Shown piece after piece: positions 1 through 12,208 of a stretch of DNA of 64,000 nucleotides. A program made the translations under genes and the position numbers. Every line of letters begins with the position of its first letter. Within the stretch, counting starts at the first letter, position 1. Origin of the DNA: Gnetum montanum (taxonomy: Eukaryota; Streptophyta; Gnetopsida; Gnetales; Gnetaceae). Location: assembly GCA_015680685.1 (NCBI GenBank), contig MNCI01024352.1:92782-156781 (forward strand), in the 5' to 3' direction. The notes below the pieces were generated by a model. That model was not told the DNA's origin. It ran no database searches and saw only the letters and a program-made list of their open reading frames with translations.

Positions 1-252
1 GAGTTAGTTAGTTTCTCAACCCTTCACCCTCATAGCTTAGGAGATAAACCAAAAAATACCAAAAAAATCATATACCTCAGACTTCCTTAACCATACACCG
101 TGACACATACAAGCAAGCCTGGGAAGACAATGAATGATTAACCCCAAGCATTCCTTGTGGCGTTAAGGCATTTAGTCTGTGGAGTTCGACCGGATCGCGT
201 GTGCTACGCTCGTTTCGTATGGTTGAGTGTAGGGGTACCTCGCCACTCATCA
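1..252 (+). mobile_element. 3' end of an Athila-like LTR (element F)
   Basis: The segment ends in GGTACCTCGCCACTCATCA, matching the LTR ends at 34864 (GGTACCTTGCTACTCATCA) and the complement of 53128. It also shares the preceding ATGGTTGAGTGTAGG block and the GGGAAGACAATGAATG block seen near 34710. The element body lies outside the window to the left. The next five bases (CATTA) would be one half of a target duplication, which cannot be tested here. The short minus-strand ORF across this LTR is not a gene. Confidence 0.8.
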
Positions 253-321
253 CATTATTACCATATTTTATAGCCTTCATAGCCAAAATTTCATTGCCCA
301 AAACTATGTCTTAGTCTAAGT

Positions 322-520
322 TATGCATAAATTTAGAAAAAACATGTAAATTATGCATAAATTTTAAAAAAATAAGCAAGTTATGCATAAATTTAGAAAA
401 TAGCATCTACATTATGCATAAATTTAGAAAAATCAACCATAAGTTTAGGAAAAACATCTAAATTATACAAATCATGCATGAATTTGGAAAAAAACATTTA
501 AACAATGCACAAATTTAGAA
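322..520. repeat. Minisatellite with TTATGCATAA core
   Basis: About seven degenerate units of roughly 33 bp of the form TTATGCATAAATTTAGAAAA plus a short variable tail follow one another. The TTATGCATAA core is a perfect palindrome. A shorter version (about two to three units) is present at the equivalent place in the second copy, near 17587-17665, so copy number differs between the two elements. Confidence 0.75.
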
Positions 521-1826
521 AAAGCATAATAAACATAGAAAAAACCATCTAGCCATAGTAAAAACTTATTCAAAATAGAAAAAGCTTTTACTCTTCTTAA
601 AAAGAGCAAAATTAAACATCAGGTTTACATGTTCACAAAAGAAAAACATAAGTTATACATAACCACTTCCATTTCCAAATGGATAATATACTACAACCAT
701 GATTTTTCCTTGATCACACAACCATAGCCAAAAAAATTCATCAAAAATTTGTTTGTACTCCAATTTTAATGACTCCACCACAAAAACAATCCTGAAATTA
801 TGAACCTTACAACCATGACCATTAAAATTAAAAAGGTATAGCCATATATCCATGAAACATGTAAGAATCTAGCCAAAACTATAGCCATCAACATTTACCC
901 CTTTTTGCCCAAGGTTGGTAAAAATTTACCAAAACTTCATTTGAGCTCCAAATAGAGTGATTCCACCACCATTTGAAAGCATAAATTGAGCCCTACGCAT
1001 CCATTCTTAGAAAAAATTTAAAACATTTTTTGTTTATGAAGGTGAAATTCATCAATTTGAACAATAATACAAAAACGGCACAAACACTCTTATTACACAT
1101 GCTTGGTAAGAAATTTGTAGAAAATTCATTTTAAGTCCAATCAAAGTGATTCCACCGTCAGTGGAAAGCTAAAGACAAAGCCTACTTAGCCATAACCTTT
1201 GTCATTTCCTCATAAAAAATTCACAAATCTACATGAAATTACAAAAGCAGCACAAATAACCTAACTGCACAATGTTAGGAAATAAAGTCATAACTTCATC
1301 ATTACAAATCTAGATTAAACAAGAAAACATTCATTAGAAGGCCTAAAAGAAGGGCTATGAATCAATAACCTTCAATTGCATAAATGTGTAGCCATTCTCC
1401 AAAGAAAAAACTACACAACATTGCTTAATTTTTCATGCCAAAACATCAAAAACCTCAAAGCCTAGATCTCATATAGGCATGGAAACAGTCAAAATAACCA
1501 AAATCATTGAAACCTATTGAAATTAACACCAAAAAATGGGGTGGGATTTTTTTGAAATTTCATTTTAACAAATCGTATAGGCTATATCTGGAAAAATGGC
1601 CACACCCCAACAGCAAGCTCTATTTTCAAAATCAAACCTACAAAAGCTAAAGCAATGAAATGACTATAGATCTACATGCAAGCAGCCAAAATAGGAGGTG
1701 AGATTTTGTCATAATTCTATTTTAATGCCTCCACAAGAGTAGATCTAGAAAAAATGGCCTTAACACATAGAATGCAAAAAACTAGAAAAACCATAAGAAC
1801 ACAAAGGCAAAAATAGGTAAAACTAC

Positions 1827-1958
1827 CTATCTTGGACCAACAATAGAATAATCCTACATGGAGATGGACCTAGGTACTTCTTCTAGATCCCAGGCATGTT
1901 CATCCACCTTCTAGATCATAAGGTTTCATCCCTTTCCCCTTCGTTGCTTTGGCGCCAT
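1827..1958 (-). pseudogene. Antisense gene, first exon (copy in R1)
   Basis: On the minus strand an ATG at 1958 opens a frame beginning MAPKQRRGKG. It runs, with TGA and TAG interruptions, to a GTAGTT donor-like site at 1826. The same exon is present in R2 at 18896-19026 with shared residues (PK near the start, NLMI, VDE, then ISI/ISM) and a donor at the same place. Only this exon of the antisense gene is available in this copy because the rest would lie left of the inserted LTR. The protein is not recognised. Confidence 0.45.
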
Positions 1959-2579
1959 GGCAGGGTCAATAATGAAAATGGTTGAAAACTAAGAAGGATG
2001 AGAGATCAATGCTAGCTATATGAGGAAGATGGGATGCTTCCATGTGAAAAATTAGTTTCTCCTACCACAAAAACCTTGCTAGAGATCTCGTCCAATGCGT
2101 TGTTGCTATAGAATGACAGTTGTGATCAAAACTTGCAAAATTTTACATATAAAACTCATCCAAAACCTAAATGCACACCTTGAAATCATAGCTACAAATT
2201 CAATGTATCATTAGTCCAAGTGCATTGAAGTGCAAGGAAGGAAAGTCTAGTTCACATTGGTTTTAGGTGAAAAATAACTTCAATTTTTAAAGTTTTAAAT
2301 TTTTTGGATTACTGGCCCCACCCTGTGCCTTCACTCTTAACCAAAACTTGCATCAATGCTGGGATTTTTATCAATTTTGACACTTTAAACCTTATGGAAA
2401 CCTTAACCCCATGCATCCACTTTGGGAACACCATGCCTAGCATGGAAACATGCCTCCTATTTTGCAAGATCATTAGAATTACAAATATTTTGCTATTTTT
2501 AGTAATCCAAATCTACCTTTTTCAACTCCAGGCTTTCAAAAGTGGGTAAGACATGAACAAAGCTAGACATCATGGGTTT

Positions 2580-5450
2580 AAAAGCTAGGGCAATAGTGTC
2601 AAGCATGGAAGAAGTGGGGGAACACCAACTCTTACCCACCAACACCCATCTACAATAAGTTTGACCCTAAAATGCTCCCCACATGACCTAGAACCCCTCC
2701 AAGCATCTCTAATAGCTTTGGAACCCTATCAAACCTAGTCAAAACTAGTTGAAATCTATGATTTGGTGTTTTCCTTGGTGGGGAAAGCTTCTTCCACACT
2801 AAGCCTCTCATCCTTAGCATGGATAGATTAGGGGAAGCTAAAAATAACCTAAACTAATAACCTAATGACCATTTCTTGATGCCTAATCACCCCTAGACCC
2901 TGTTAGAACCCTTTGGAGCTTTTGAAAGCCCAAAAAGTATCTAAATATGGTACAAAAATATCATCCCTCTCTCATCCACACTAGGGTCACCATGCCCAAC
3001 ATGGAAGAAATAGGGGAGATTACATGAGACACTTAGAAGCCTCCAAATTATTGAATCTTGACACCCAACATTGATCATTGATAGAGGCAACCTAGAGGTT
3101 AACATGCATGGTTAATCGACTATTAATTTGGTCTAGATCTAACTTTCTTAATTGAGGGAGATCTCTTCCATGCTGGGCATTCCACCCTTAGTGTGGATGG
3201 AAGGGGGGAAGCTTGAAACCCCCCTCATAGCCTTAAAATGACTAGATCTTGACCTTGGGCACTAATGGCCAATGCCAACAACCCTAAGAACATTCATGGA
3301 TAGCTAGATTGACCATAAAAAGCTAAAAATATCTTCCTCCAAATTTTCCACAATGAGCATGAAAGCCCTAGAGTGAAGAAAGGGGAGGAATCCAAAAATT
3401 CTCTAATGACCCTTGAGACAACCAAATTTTCTACATCAAATGTTAGTAGTCAACACTAGAAACCTTAGAATCTTCCATGCATGATCGAAAGTGATCACAA
3501 AGGGTCAAGAATATTTTCCCCAAATTATTCCCACTTAGTATCAAAGTCCCAACATGGAAAAAGTGGTGGAAGCCCAAAAACCACTCATCAACCTTCAAAA
3601 CAACAAAATTTTAACATTCGGAATTGACCATCATCACTAGCAACCTCATGGACCTACATGCATGATCAAAAATGAAGCAAAAAGATAAAAATCTATTTCC
3701 CCCCATTTTCCCATACTAGGCATGCTATCCCCAACGTGGAAAATAGGGGAAAGCTCTAAAAAAACTTGGAAAACTTATAAATTGACCAATTTTAACTCTA
3801 AACCCTAGTCTTTGACCTCAGTAGCCCCAGAGGCTATCATGCATAGTTGATTAAAGTCAAAACTAGGCTAGATCTGAGTTTTATGGTGTCTCCATGCTAG
3901 GGATGCTTCCCTCCACTTTCTTCAACCTATAAATTAAAGGGGAGACTTATTTTAGGTCCATAAATACCTTAGCACAACATTAATTAAACTTACTTGTGCT
4001 CTAGGACCCTACTGACATCATTTTGAGCCTTCAAACTTCAAGAAACTGATGTCAAAAGGCCAAAAAATGATTCCCCCTAGTTTTCCACATTGAGTTTCCT
4101 AGTCCTAGCATGGAAAAAATGAGGAATCCTAAAAAATATATAGAAATACCCAAAATTATGAAAAATTGACATGAAACCCTAGTCCTCAACCCTGGTAACC
4201 CCTAGAAGCTAACATGCATAGTGAATTGAGGTTAAAATTGGCCTAGATCTAATATGCATGGTTCTTCCATTCTAAGGATCCCTTTGCTAAGGATAGTATT
4301 CCCAATGTGGAAACTTAAGGGGAGAGCTATTGTTGGCTCCTAAAAACCTTAGAATAACATTAAATAACCTTTCATGCACTCTACAATCTTGGCAATAGTC
4401 ATTGGAACCCTTGAACTTCACAAGATTGATCCCATATGGCCAAAAAGTGGTTTCCCCTATTTTTCCACATTGAGCTCTCCATTCCCAATGTGGAAAAAGA
4501 TGGTAAGCCAAAAAAAAAAACAACTTAGGGATGACCAAAACTACTAAAATTTGACATGGATCCATAGCCCTTAACCTTGACAACTCCAAAAGGTAACATG
4601 CACAATCAATTGTGATCTGAATTGGCCTAGATCTAAGATTCTTCCTTCTTCCATGCTATAGTAACTTCCTTAGCATGGAACAAAAGGGAAAAGCTACTTT
4701 TCCACTTTTGGCAACAAGATGACACTCTTGGAAGCCAAACATCTACACCAAAGAAGCTCAAAACCTCATAGCCTCAAGATTTTGCTTGTCTAACCTCATT
4801 TAAACATTCAAAACTTATTCCACCCATTATTCCATGCTATAGTAACTCCCCTAACATAGAAATAGGGGGAAAGATCTTAAGTGCACTTAAACAACCTTCA
4901 TACATGACAAAATCAGCCAAAAACTTGCAGAATCAAAGTCTACAGCCATACGGGCTTATAAACTTGGTCAAAGTGTTCCTAAATCATTTTGAATTCATAA
5001 AACAAGTGTCCCCATATTTTTCTAGAGTAAGGATACTATGCTTAGCATGGAAAAATGGGGGAAGCCATTTTGACACATCTTGATGCTCAAAATTACCTTA
5101 AATTACCTCAAAACAAAACCAAAAGATACAAAAGTTCCAAATCTAGGTCCTGGTTGATTGTTTGATCATGTTTGACCTTATTTTTCCTTATATTTTGATT
5201 TTCCATGTTGAAACCCCTCTTTTCCATGCTGGCTAGCATGGTAACAAGGGGGAAACACATCAAAACTTGCTTTTTAACCTTTATAGACCTCCAAAGTTTT
5301 CAATTTTGATGGATCTAACCTTGCGCTACCTTAGAAAGGTCCTAGAACCTTAATTTTGGACCTCTAAGCATCCCAAAATCTATTTTCCTTATTTTCCACA
5401 TTAAGGATCCTTGTTTCCATGCTAAGCCTAGCATGGAAGCCTCAAAACAC
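2580..5450. repeat. Array of ~190-bp units with hairpin cores (R1)
   Basis: About fifteen diverged units follow one another. Each has a left arm like CCCCATTTTTCCACACTGAG and a right arm like TAGCATGGAAAAATGGGGGA, separated by 5-20 bases, so each core can fold into a hairpin. Well-preserved cores lie near 2965, 3170, 3690, 4060, 4450, 4830, 5010 and 5210. Spacing is close to 190 bp. Between cores are looser shared phrases such as CTTGAAACAACCAAAATTTGACA. No open frame of any length follows the array. Confidence 0.75.
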
Positions 5451-6107
5451 TTGATTTTTACGTATAAACAGCCCTAGTTGATGTCCAAACTCACTTAATA
5501 GACTCATAGCCTTCAAACATGGCCCACTAAGACCTAAACTAGCAAAACCTAATATGTTTTACCTATAATTAGCCAAATTTTATCATATATAGCCTATTTT
5601 GGTTTACTTTTTCCTTATTACATAATGTTTTGGCTTATTTTTGGACTTATGTTTCCTTGATGATCTAATTGACCTTATATGACCTTTATACAGCCTTATA
5701 TGTTTATTGATTGTATTATCATAGCTCCATTTAACTTTTTGACCTTTAAATGGTATCAAATAGTGGGATTTGACCATCCTTGACCACTATTTAACACCAT
5801 ATGACCATGGCTCACTAAGGCCTAAAGCTAGCATCGTAGTCCACCAAGACTCCAAATTGGCATCATGGCCCACTAAGGCCTAAAACTAGCAAAATTGTGG
5901 CCTTTATTGATATTTTAAGCCTTACTTCTTATATTTCACCTAGTTTGACCTTTTTTAACCTCTATTTCACTTTACCAAATTGTCCTTACCTCACTGATGA
6001 CCTCAAATGGCCTTGATTGCATTAGATTTCCATGTGTTTTATAGCATTTTAACATTATTTATTCACTTGTACCCAAGTGGCACTTAATATGCTTTTTGTT
6101 GACATGT

Positions 6108-6110
6108 AGG
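6108..6110 (+). promoter_or_regulatory. Probable 3' splice site before RT ORF (copy 1)
   Basis: The sequence CTTAATATGCTTTTTGTTGACATGTAG precedes GATTAAAGTATGAG. The same T-rich tract and CATGTAG occur in copy 2 at 22325, after which homologous coding sequence starts. This suggests a 3' splice acceptor that joins gag-PR to RT, as reported for Ogre. The matching donor was not located. Confidence 0.4.
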
Positions 6111-6119
6111 ATTAAAGTA

Positions 6120-7395
6120 TGAGTACCTGGAAGCAAATAAGTTTGCCTTTGTGTCTACATGGACCTCACGGTCATATTAAATGGTGTATCAACCCTAATT
6201 GCTTAGATCTTGAGCCTGAGAGTCTTGTACACCACATAGCCTGAATAGAAAAAACCTTTAGAATGGCTTGAAAACCTAGTCAAAACCCTTAACTTAGAAG
6301 CAAGAGACATAATCAAAGAATCTCTTATTGAGGTTCCTATTACAACACACAGTGGTGAGGAGAAAACCCTTAAACTAAGTTTCTCACTAGAGCCTCAATG
6401 TTTTCAAGACATCACCAAAGTCTTACAAAGAAACATTAAGGCATTTGCCTCATCATATGAAGATATGCCAAGCCTAGACCCATGTCTAGTCTAGCACAAC
6501 ATTATAGTAGATCCTAGCATTAGGCCAGTTAAGCAAAAAGTGTGCAAGATTAGACCAGATTTGACCTTGGTTGTTTGCAATGAAACCTCAAAGCTCTACC
6601 AAGTAGGTTTCATTAGGGTTGTTGATTATGAAGAATGGGTATCCAACATAGTGGTTGTCCCTAAGAAAAATGGAAGCATCCATATTTGCATTGATTTTCA
6701 AGACCTAAATAAAGGGACTATCAAGAATGACTTTCCTTTGCCTAGTATTGATCAACTTATCGATACTACAACCAGACATGCCTTATTGTCCTTTATGGAT
6801 GGATTAGCAAGATATAACCAAATTAGGATCAACCTAGAGCACCAACTGAGGACATTCTTTATCATCCCATGTGGTATCTTTTGCTATACTATGATGACCT
6901 TTGGCCTTAAGAATGCTAGAGTGACATACCAAAGACCCATCACCTCTATCTTCAATTATTACATGCTAGGTCTACCTAAAGATTATGTAAATGACATAGC
7001 CGTGAAGTTCAAAATGGCCAATGACCTAGATCTTATGCTTAAATGATGCCTAAAATACAAGCTTAGGCTCAATCCTAAGAAGTGCATATTTGGTGTCAAG
7101 ACTGGTAAGATGCTTGGCTTTATAGTCTCTAAAGTAGGGATACTCATTGATCTTGATAAGGTTAAGGCCATATCCAAATTAGCAGCACCTACCAACCTTA
7201 AAGAGCTTTGGGGATTACAAGGAAAATTACAATTTATTTATAGGTTTATTGCTAGGCTTACGGATAAGTTACAAACCATGCAACACTTGCTTAATAAAGG
7301 AGTTCACTATGAGTGGACGGCTCAATTCCAAGAGGCCTTTGACAACCTTAAGAAAGAGTTCACAAAACTACCAATAATTTATCCTCCGTAAGCGG
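6120..7395 (+). pseudogene. Tat-like pol: linker and reverse transcriptase, decayed
   Basis: The frame starts with MSTWKQISLPLCLHG, as in copy 2, and is broken by stops until 6540. From about 6620 the RT fold is clear: WVSNIVVVPKKNGSI, then CIDFQDLN, FPLPSIDQLID, the substrate-loop region FFIIPCGIFCYTMMTFGLKNA and the active-site stretch DYVNDIAVK. The canonical YVDD is YVND, so one metal-binding aspartate is lost. A stop at 7044 and a frame change follow, then the connection domain (LGFIVSKVGI, then LQGKLQFIYRFIARLTD). The copy cannot encode an active enzyme. Confidence 0.85.
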
Positions 7396-7763
7396 ATAAA
7401 TCATTTTATATTTATCTCACCATCTCTAATACATTCATTACCTCTCTACTCTATCAGAAATGTGATGACAAAGCATAAATGCCAGTATACTACCTTAGGC
7501 ATGCGTTAGTTGCCCACAAGACCCAATACACTAAAGTGGAGAAGCACTGTCTAGCACTATTCTTCTCTTTAAAGAAATGGAAATGGAGATACTACCTCTT
7601 CAAAAGCCAAGTGAAGGTAATTTGCAAGGACAACATACTCAGAGCCATAACGATCAACATCTATGAAAGTAGTCATATAGTCCAATGGAAATCCATAACC
7701 ATGGAATTTCACCTCCATTACATCTCTCAATCCTCAGCAAGAGGTAAAGCCATATCCATATAA
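7396..7763 (+). pseudogene. Tat-like pol: first RNase H domain, decayed
   Basis: This is the normal Ty3/gypsy RNase H that follows RT. Recognisable pieces are the YIYLTISN strand (family DAS motif lost), MPVYYLRHAL (family VYYVSKAL), YTKVEKHCLALFFSLKKWKWRYYL and VKVICKDNIL. In the last, the family TDH/TDQ aspartate is replaced by KDN. A stop separates the first strand from the rest. It remains co-linear with the upstream RT. Confidence 0.8.
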
Positions 7764-7839
7764 CTCACAATTAAACCTATTGATGACCAAGCAATCATAG
7801 ATCTTAAGTTCCCTATTCAACACATTAACATAATGAACC

Positions 7840-8260
7840 AAGTGCCCAAGAGTTATGAGGTAAACATGAACTTGAATAGAGCTTCAACTTCCCATGGGGC
7901 TAGTACCATTGCCATCATAACATTTCCATTTGGTGATATCTAACCCTTCACCTATCATTTTGGTTCCCATGTACCAACAACATAGTAGAGTATGAAGGTT
8001 TGATTAGAGGGATTATGGTAGCTTGTGACCTAGCAATTAGATGCCTAGTCATCAAAGGTGATTCACAACTCGTGGTTAACCAAGTAACCAAAGTCTATGC
8101 ATGCAAAGCTAACCACTTACAACATTATTGTGACCTAGGGAAGTGATTGTTACAACAATTCATTAATGTTGATATCCAACACATACCTAGAAACAAAAAT
8201 GGCATAGATGGCATAGTCAATGCAATTACAACATTAGCCCTTAGCATGATGTCACGTATG
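7840..8260 (+). pseudogene. Tat-like pol: second, archaeal-type RNase H (aRNH)
   Basis: After the first RNase H and a linker come NLNRASTSHGAS, then EYEGLIRGIMVACDLAI, then VIKGDSQLVVNQV with VYACKA, and finally the frame FINVDIQHIPRNKN. The order D-G-A-S, E-Y-E, G-D-S-Q-L and H-x-P-R matches the additional archaeal-type RNase H known from Tat-clade plant elements. The carrying frame has several stops near 7940-8000 and one at 8145. This domain is the best single reason to place the element in the Tat clade rather than Athila. Confidence 0.8.
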
Positions 8261-8499
8261 TTTAGCAAGTTGCCCACCTTAACTATGGACTATGCTACTC
8301 CCATCACACAAAATAGTCAAGATACCTTTGTGGCCATCATTCATACTACTCCTTCCCAAGAGTCATATGATGATATCAAATTTTACCTTATGCATGGTAA
8401 ATCCTCATAAGGCCTGACTACTACTCAAAAAGACATCATACACAAGTGATCAAAGTAGTATATTATCATATGTGATAAGACATTATGTTGACAGTCCTA

Positions 8500-9605
8500 T
8501 GATAGCATAGTCCTAAGATGCTTAAGTAAAACCAAAGCTAGAATAGTCTTAGAGGAGGTTCATGGGGGTGTTTGTGGAGGACATATAGGACCTAGAGGCA
8601 TGGCCACTAAGATTATATAGTTAGGCTACTATTCACCCCATATGGAAAATGACTACCTACAAAAGGTTAAGCAATGTGACACATGCCAATGATATAGCAA
8701 CCTGATACATGTATCACCAACTAAGTTACATACAACCCAAATAACATGGCCATTTCAACAATGGGGGTTGGATATCATTAGACCCATAACACCTAAGTCT
8801 TTCACAAGTCATAGCTTCATCATTACCATAATAGAATATTTTACTAAGTGGGTTGAGGCTATTTTCCTAAGGAAGACCACATCCAAACAATTTTGAAATT
8901 CATCCTAGATAACATTGTAGCTCATTTTAGTATACACATGACCATAATTACGGATAATGGATCCTAATTTAGTAGTCAAGAAACCAATAATTTCTATAAC
9001 AACCTAGGCATTAAGCATTATTTCTTGTCACCTTACTACCCTCAAGCCAATGGGCAAGAAGAAGTAAGAAACAAGGCCATCATCAACTTGCTCAAAAATA
9101 TGCTCAACAATAGCAAGCGAAAGTGGCATGAGTGGCCTGTTCATGCACTATGAGCATACAAAACAACCTATCACATAGCAACCAACATGACCCCTTAGAG
9201 AGCATTATTTATGCTTCTAAAGCTATTTTACCTCTTGAATTGTAGGTTCCATTGCTCTAAATAGCCTTGATCAACTTCATCAACAATGAGTAGAACAAGG
9301 AGTTGCAGATGCTAGCCCTAGATTTGGTGGAGAAGCAACGTATGCAAGCACTTGCTCACATCAATCACTATCAAGAGAGGCAAAAGTGACAACATCACCA
9401 TGAATTGACCATGCACAAGATCAAGGATGGAGACCTAGTCCTTAAAGCCATGCATGAGCATATAGAAAATTTCTCAATTAACTGGGAAGGGTCCTTCCTT
9501 CTTACATAAGTCTATGGGAATGAAGCATTTAGAATAGCTAACATGGATGGGAATGAGCTAGCCAATCCGATCAATCATTCCTATCTAAAGCCATGTTACA
9601 TGTAA
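8500..9605 (+). pseudogene. Tat-like pol: integrase, decayed
   Basis: The zinc-binding region is visible (EVHGGVCGGHIG, then CDTCQ), followed by the catalytic core (WGLDIIRPITPKS, FTKWVEA, ITDNGS, YYPQANGQEE). The three acidic residues D, D and E are still encoded. The frame is broken by at least eight stops and several shifts: around 8620, 8690, 8895, 8967, 9150 and 9197. After the core, scattered similarity (HMTIKDGDLVL-like, then SYLKPCYM) reaches 9605. This is the end of pol in copy 1. Confidence 0.75.
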
Positions 9606-10860
9606 TTAGTGATCATTGACAAGTGAGCCTACTTTCAATGGTCCACTATGACCTTAAACTAGTAACATGGCCTTCTAGGACCTTACACTGGTACCATGGC
9701 CTACCACAACCTTAAACTAGCAGCTTTTGTAACCTAGATAGCCTGATTCTCATGTGGTCTGTATGCATTGTAGCATTATAATATGTAGTGGTGTTTTGTA
9801 TTCTTTGTTAGTGCCTCTTGGGTCACCTCTAGGAACCAACAAAGATGGGCCATTTAAACACCACAAAATTTTACATGTTATAGCCAATCTTCATCATGTA
9901 GCTTTCACCCCATGAAACTCAAGTAATTGCAAATGTGAAAATTGTAACCCATTGTGGGCAATTTCACATACTCTATACTTTTGGGGCTAAAAATGCCTCA
10001 TAAGTGGTCAAAGCCTCATTCCCCAAGTGAAAAACGTTACCTAGTGTCTATATTTGGGCTTGGGGTGGTCAAAAATTCCTTTTGAAATGCCAAAAAAGGT
10101 AATTTGATGGGTTTTGAGGGTATACATTTTTCTACGTTGGAAGCACATGTAGGAGGGTAAATCTCACCTACCCCTAGTGTGGAAGGGTGGGGGTTTTGGA
10201 AACTCTCCCCCTTCAGAATAGAGACCACATGCATAGCCTATAAACTTTTCCTCCTTAGTGTGGAATTCTCCCCTAGTGTGGAGTCTTCATCCCCAATGTT
10301 GAACATTGTATCCCCTAGCATGGAAGCCAAAAAAACCAAAATTTCATTACTTCATGTCCTTCAATGTTGACCAACCACTTCAACAAGCATGGTGGAGATC
10401 TCAACATAGAAGATTCATCTCCAGCATGAAAGGTGTGCCCTGATTACCATTTATAGTAAATAGAATGTCGATGGGTAAAGCACTTACTATATATAGTAAC
10501 ACCCCAAATTTGGACACCTCAAATCCCATTTTCTTGTGGAGGCCCTAGGGATTTGGGGTTGGGGAACTGCTACACCAAGGATTCCTGGTTTTTTTCCAAT
10601 GACTGAGGTTCTCAGTTGCAACAATACTTAGCATAGCAATAGTTGGGAGGCCAACATGGGTAAGGCTTGTTACTATCCTTTACAACTTTCCATTTCTGGT
10701 AAAGGGGTAAACCCCCCTTACCCCCTAGTTACTAATTTTAGTAAGTACTTTATTTTAAATTATTTTTGTTTCCTTTAAATATTTTTAATTCCATTTGCTA
10801 GAACTTACTTCTATTTTATCCTTTTTAGCCTTGTTTTAAGCCATTGTCAACACCATAGCC
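9606..10860 (+). mobile_element. Non-coding LTR/leader between pol copy 1 and gag copy 2
   Basis: No gene is seen. The position, after an integrase and before a gag, is where the shared LTR of two tandem Tat-like elements, plus the leader, should be. I could not find clear TG...CA ends, a primer-binding site or a polypurine tract. The stretch contains a few CCACTATGACCTTAAACTAG motif units (9636-9722) and loose relatives of the hairpin-array units (10110-10440). AACACCCCAAATTTGG near 10500 may mark the start of a transcript or LTR; this is a guess. Confidence 0.4.
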
Positions 10861-12198
10861 ATGTCTTTCTAGCAATGTACCAACTTGCCCTTCACCTTCA
10901 TTGATGAAGGTCCTAACCAACAAGCCATGATGGTATATGACCCCAAAGACCCTACTATCATTGAATGTAGGTAATATTTAAGGGTCAGAGGGAAAAGTCC
11001 TAATTTTGCAAACATAAATGAAGACTAATATAACTTCATTTTCACTAAAATACAAGTTGGCATGTTGATTCCACATTTGGAAGAAAAAGCAAAAAGGAAG
11101 TTCAAACTTATCCACCATAATGGTAAGGAGTACATCCCTTCCTCCTATGACCAAATACATCTATCTAATATATATGTGGGTATCCTAGCCTAATTGATTG
11201 AGATTGATAAAGAGGATGAAAAACATAGCTCCAAGGAACAATAGAAAGAGGAGGATGAATTTAGCTTAGAATCTAAGCCCAAAAACATCCTAGGGGGATT
11301 GTTCCAACAAGCAACCCCCAAGGCCACCAAGCCTTTCACTCATGCCTTTTTTTTCTCCAAGGATATGGTGTCGTCATCTTCCACAGCTGATCCCACATAG
11401 GTCATATCCATGCATCAAACTCAATTGATGCCAAAAACTATGATCCATAACCTATCTATGTCATTTGCCACATGGCCTCAATCTATGCAATTATCAACAG
11501 TGGTTTTTACCACCATAAATCCATTAACTACCTATGCAAGGACCACCATGGGACCACAAGCAACTCAAGGGTCACACACCCATTTTGTCCCATTTATGCC
11601 TCAAGTACTGGCACAAACATCCTTTTCCTTATTTTTTCCACAAGCCACAACCATAATGCAACCACTTCCTTCTATCATGCAACCCCTAGTGAGGCCACAA
11701 GCCTCACAACAAACACCACAACCGTATGTACAAACCCCACAACCAACAAAGCCACCACAAGGTTCAGATCAAACCTTCCAAATGATCAAGGACCTAATGG
11801 AGAAGCTGAAGAGGCTTAAAGCCTCTACCTCATAAATTGTCAAGATTATGAATTTCCATCAAGATGATCTCATTAGTCCTATGGTCCCACCCTTGACACT
11901 TCCTCCTGGTGTCACTATTTCCCAATTTAGCAAATGTGATAAAGAAGGTGATCCTAATGCTCACCTTATTACCTTTCAATCCAAATGTTTACTCCTACAG
12001 CCATGGCCTCATACCATCATGAGGATTTTTCCTATGTCTTTGATTGGGAAAGCACTTGATTGGTACCATGCATTACTTAGGAGATCCATATCCTCTTTAG
12101 AGGACTTGGTTGCCAAGTTTCTCAATCACTCCAAGTATAACTTGAAGCCTGACACAACACTTGACCAACTCATGAAGGTCAAGTCCTCAACATGGTGA
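10861..12198 (+). pseudogene. Tat-like gag
   Basis: A single frame from ATG 10861 runs to 12198 with about nine stops, mostly TAG or TAA, and no shift. The N-terminal part is LPFTFIDEGPNQQAMMVYDP, then an acidic linker. A middle region rich in Pro, Gln and Thr follows (residues about 180-320). The C-terminal part contains the gag core: ISQFSKCDKEGDPNAHLITFQ, FPMSLIGKALDWYHAL and DLVAKFLNH, matching retrotransposon gag families (PF03732-like: F.G..DP..H, the LxGxAxxWY motif). No zinc knuckle was seen. If the stops are reversed in thought the length would be near 445 residues. Confidence 0.8.
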
Positions 12199-12208
12199 AG
12201 TAACTACA

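Larger units (their letters stand above)
253..6109 (+). mobile_element. Tat-like element copy 1: spacer upstream of RT (R1)
   Basis: This 5.9-kb stretch has no sense coding sequence. It aligns in order with 17525-22325: the minisatellite, the stretch around 1500-1640, the antisense first exon, the hairpin array, the CACTAAGGCCTAAA motifs and a final TTGACATGTAG. In both copies the coding sequence leading into RT follows at once. I therefore read it as the spacer between protease and RT rather than as an LTR. Its left part is cut off by the LTR ending at 252. Very long PR-RT gaps removed by splicing are known from Ogre elements of the Tat clade; that this one is an intron is inference. Confidence 0.6.

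Noticed and set aside
322-520. Regularly spaced TTATGCATAA units resembling a CRISPR array
   Set aside because: Units are degenerate, spacers are not unique sequences of constant length, and the context is a plant retroelement.
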